The notes under the pieces: generated by a model | Databases searched by the model: none | What the model was told of the DNA's origin: nothing | What the model saw: only the letters and a program-made list of their open reading frames with translations | Assembly: GCA_016946835.1 (NCBI GenBank) | Contig: JACVTC010000111.1 | Coordinates: 567,518 to 631,517, forward strand | Origin: Neocallimastix lanati (nom. inval.) | Taxonomy: Eukaryota > Neocallimastigomycota > Neocallimastigomycetes > Neocallimastigales > Neocallimastigaceae | Length of the DNA: 64,000 nucleotides | Direction: 5' to 3' | In this document: positions 61,183 through 64,000 of the stretch, one piece after another | Layout of the letters: each line of letters begins with the position of its first letter | Position numbering within the stretch: position 1 is the first letter of the stretch | Position numbers and translations under genes: made by a program

Positions 61183-61501
61183 ACTCAACATTTAATACAG
61201 AATATATTTATTAAATTATATATATACTATAAAATTATTAAATTGGCAAAATAAGCAATTTCATTACATAAAATAAATAAAATTTTTAATTATAATATTT
61301 TTTAAATATTTATTAATATAATAATTTACATTATTTTTTATTAATTGTTAATTATAATACATATATTCTATAAAACATTTTATTAATTAAAAATTCAAAA
61401 ATTACACAGTTTTTGTTTATTTTTAAATATATAATTCATTTTAATAAATATCACAAATAAAGAAAAATGTTTGAATTAATTATGAACTTTTATTAATGTT
61501 T

Positions 61502-62542
61502 TTAGTACCAGTTGTGCCATCCATTATTGTTGTTATTCCAGTTATTCCATCCATTGTTGTTGTTGTTTCCCCAATTATTCCATCCATTATTGTTATTATT
61601 ATTCCAATTGTTCCATCCGTTATTGTTGTTATTATTCCAATTGTTCCATCCATTATTATTATTATTATTATTCCATCCATTATTGTTGTTGTTATTATTG
61701 TTCCAGTTGTTCCAATCTCCATTATTACCACCATTGTTACCACCATTATTATTAGTAGCTGGTGCTGGTGCTGGTGCGGCGGCTGCATTACCTGCTCCTC
61801 CATTTCCTTGTCCAATGTAAACTTTAGCATATGGGAAATCCGCTGTACCACTAGTACCTGCTCCATTACTACCGGCTTCTCCTAATACTTTAGCTTCATG
61901 TAAATTACCCATTCTCATTCCAAGTTTTTCCCATTGTTCAAAGTGCGCTGTAATATCAATAGTACCACAATCACGAGCTTGTTGACGAATACTGAAATAT
62001 TGTTTGAAATTAGTATCTCCATCAATAGATGGTCCAAAACGATCATTTTCAAAAACTGTGTAAGTAGCTCCATCAATCATATAATCTCCATGCTTTTTAT
62101 TACCAACCCAATCTCCTGGACGATATTGACTAAGCCAATTATCAACAATGTAAAATTCAACAAGTGGATTTCTAGTCCAACCATAAATACCTACATAAGA
62201 ATAATCGACATTGGAAATGTTTTGTTTAATAAGTTTAAAATCTGCATACATATGTCCAATTTGAGAATGTGGTTTAGTACTATCGAATGAAAGACCGGTA
62301 CGACATAAATAATCCTTAGAACCTTGGAATGAACAAGTGAAAGAACCATCAGAATAGAAAGTAGCACTGTTATTACCACCATCAGCCCATAATTCATAAC
62401 CAATACCTCCAATGTTACCAACCTTATTACTAGTTTCTTTAACACTTGTTCCTGAGTGTTGAGCACTTGAACAGAAACTTTGAGCAGAAACTAAAGAAGC
62501 GGCTAAAGAAAAAGCGAAAGGAATAATTTGTTGTAATTTCAT
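61502..62542 (-). CDS. GH11 endo-1,4-beta-xylanase, copy 4 (346 aa, secreted)
   Basis: Protein identical to copy 3 over signal peptide, GH11 domain, Ala/Pro linker and Asn/Trp/Gly tail, with scattered silent differences mostly in the tail. The 3' flank has a changed palindrome (stop followed by AAACATTAATAAAAG), so the hairpin seen after copies 1 and 3 is not conserved. It is the outermost gene of the array; its promoter points to the right end of the window. Confidence 0.95.
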   Translation of the reverse strand: MKLQQIIPFAFSLAASLVSAQSFCSSAQHSGTSVKETSNKVGNIGGIGYELWADGGNNSATFYSDGSFTCSFQGSKDYLCRTGLSFDSTKPHSQIGHMYADFKLIKQNISNVDYSYVGIYGWTRNPLVEFYIVDNWLSQYRPGDWVGNKKHGDYMIDGATYTVFENDRFGPSIDGDTNFKQYFSIRQQARDCGTIDITAHFEQWEKLGMRMGNLHEAKVLGEAGSNGAGTSGTADFPYAKVYIGQGNGGAGNAAAAPAPAPATNNNGGNNGGNNGDWNNWNNNNNNNNGWNNNNNNNGWNNWNNNNNNGWNNWNNNNNNGWNNWGNNNNNGWNNWNNNNNGWHNWY

Positions 62543-62594
62543 TTTAAATAAATAATTTTTTTATTTACAAAGAAATATTTAATAAATTCAATAT

Positions 62595-62614
62595 ATATTC
62601 AACCAGTGAATATT
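62595..62614. promoter_or_regulatory. Conserved palindrome upstream of xylanase copy 4
   Basis: ATATTCA-N5-TGAATATT, about 52 bp before the ATG at 62542. Spacing is shorter than in the other copies because of a small deletion, while the palindrome itself is kept. Confidence 0.45.
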
Positions 62615-62724
62615 TAATACAAAATTTTTTTTATTTTAATAATAAAATAAATATAATATTAAATTTAATTATATTTTTAAACTAGAAAAAAAGAAGAGAA
62701 TTTCTATTCTTTAAATATTTTTTA

Positions 62725-64000
62725 ATTTCAATATTTTATTAATATATTAATAAATTTTGATCTTAAACTTTTATAATACTAAGTATATTATTTAATAATT
62801 TAATAATTTAATAATAGTTATTATGAAGATATTAAAATTAATAAAATTATACTTTGATTATATAAAATTTAATTAATTTAAAACTTTTAATTTAATAATA
62901 ATAGTTTTGTTTTGTTTCATTTTTTATCATATATTTCGAACTGTAGGATTTTCATATAAAATATGAAGAATTAGAAAAGTATTATGATATTAATAAAATA
63001 GTAAAAGATAAATTTAAAATATTAATTTTTATGATATTAAATTTGTCATTTAATATAATAATTGAATAAAAAATAGCTTTTTTATTAAACATATTAGTTT
63101 TAATTTTCATTTTTATTCAATATTAATAAATTAATTTTTAATATAATTCTATTATATATTTATCATATATTTATTGTATATAATATGATTTATATATATT
63201 TACTAAATAATAAAATTTTGATGTTTACTTTTTAGTCTAAAATGTCAAAACTCAGAATTTTATTCAAAATTGTTTCAAAATTATTTCAAAATTATTTCAA
63301 AATTATTTAAAAATGTTTTTAACCACATTAATTATCAATAAAATTCAAAAATTATTTTTATTACTATTTTTTTTTTAAATAAAAAAAATTAATAACTAAC
63401 TAAAAAAGTATTTTTTGATTATTATTTATATAAATATTAAATATAATACTAATAAATTTTCATTATTATTTAAATTACATTTTAACAAAAATTTAATAAC
63501 TTTTTAGTTTTTGTATATATTTATATATAAATATACCTTATTAACCAATGAATATAAATATGTATTTTTTTTTCTTTATTTTACATTATTTTAATTTAGT
63601 ATTTTTTTTAATTCAAATTTAATATAATAATATAGTATAAATTAATACCCACGTTTCAATGTTTCGTCTAACTTTAATATAATTTATGAGATATAAAAAT
63701 TTTAATTAATAAAAACGGCATATTCAATTAATATGCAATTTAATAATCAATAAAATTACTTTTTATCCAATAATATAATTAAATTTACCAAATTAATATA
63801 TTATAAATTAAAGATTTTAAGTTTTATTCATTATTATTATATTAATATCATAATATTATATTAAAGTTTTTTCATTTTTAGATCAAATTATAATAGTAAA
63901 AGATAAACGAATATAATAGAAGAAATAATTATTAATAAATTAAAAGTTTTAAATCTATTTAGTCATAATAAATAAAAGTTTTTAAAGATATTTAATATAA
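62725..64000. other. AT-rich DNA beyond the xylanase array
   Basis: No gene is seen. A short tandem of TTTCAAAATTA units occurs at 63270-63310. Around 63690-63810 the sequence again resembles the far-upstream flank of copy 1 (AATAATCAATAAAATTACTTTTTATCCAATAAT), hinting that homology of the repeated units extends further or that another unit follows outside the window. Confidence 0.5.

Larger units (their letters stand above)
59960..61501. other. Spacer between convergent xylanase genes 3 and 4
   Basis: Paralogue of 54154-55787 with high identity. No gene. Differs by the 96-bp inversion, a shorter microsatellite and a few substitutions. Confidence 0.75.
58730..62724. repeat. Second copy of the duplicated xylanase-pair unit
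   Basis: Collinear with 52920-57000. Shorter because of the contracted microsatellite and other small deletions, although copy 4 keeps the full 346-residue tail. Confidence 0.9.

Overview
The window looks like nuclear DNA of an anaerobic gut fungus (Neocallimastigomycota). Non-coding DNA is extremely AT-rich, with very many poly-T/poly-A runs and triplet microsatellites. Genes have short spliceosomal introns (GTAAAT/GTAAGT ... TAG). Proteins carry Asn- and Glu-rich low-complexity runs. The right end holds an array of secreted GH11 xylanases, a hallmark of rumen fungi. This is inference from composition and gene content; no species marker is present.

Left part (1-14.6 kb): a frameshifted LINE reverse-transcriptase relic that runs off the left edge; a four-exon KHA1-type K+/H+ antiporter (minus strand, rebuilt here with in-frame splice sites); then about 8 kb with no gene, holding one solo LTR (9605-9954) and a less AT-rich island of unknown nature (13385-13912).

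Middle (14.6-33 kb): a 9.6-kb ankyrin-repeat reading frame interrupted by one in-frame TAA; a three-exon type II membrane protein joining a SUEL-type lectin domain to a GT34 glycosyltransferase domain; and a four-exon AAAP-family amino acid transporter.

36-44.6 kb is retroelement territory: a 2.9-kb non-autonomous LTR element (two LTRs, 4-bp target duplication, primer-binding site, one 474-codon ORF with a retropepsin-like fold whose catalytic motif is lost), a collapsed Ty1/copia relic (Gag joined to RNase H), a small membrane-protein ORF, an ankyrin relic and a possible second LTR family.

45.4-50 kb: a five-exon TEX264/GyrI-like membrane-anchored protein, then a striking 1.3-kb non-coding block (48705-50049). 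It is bounded by direct repeats and holds six successive long inverted repeats. It is the best candidate here for an undescribed element or small-RNA locus. Another Ty1/copia fragment and a ~205-bp minisatellite follow.

Right end (52.9-62.7 kb): four almost identical GH11 xylanase genes arranged -> <- -> <-. A convergent pair has been duplicated in tandem. Each copy has the same palindrome about 60-70 bp upstream of the ATG, and a 96-bp segment between the genes is inverted in one duplicate relative to the other. The xylanases are presumably secreted for plant-fibre breakdown; the other genes are housekeeping membrane or trafficking functions with no evident functional link to them.
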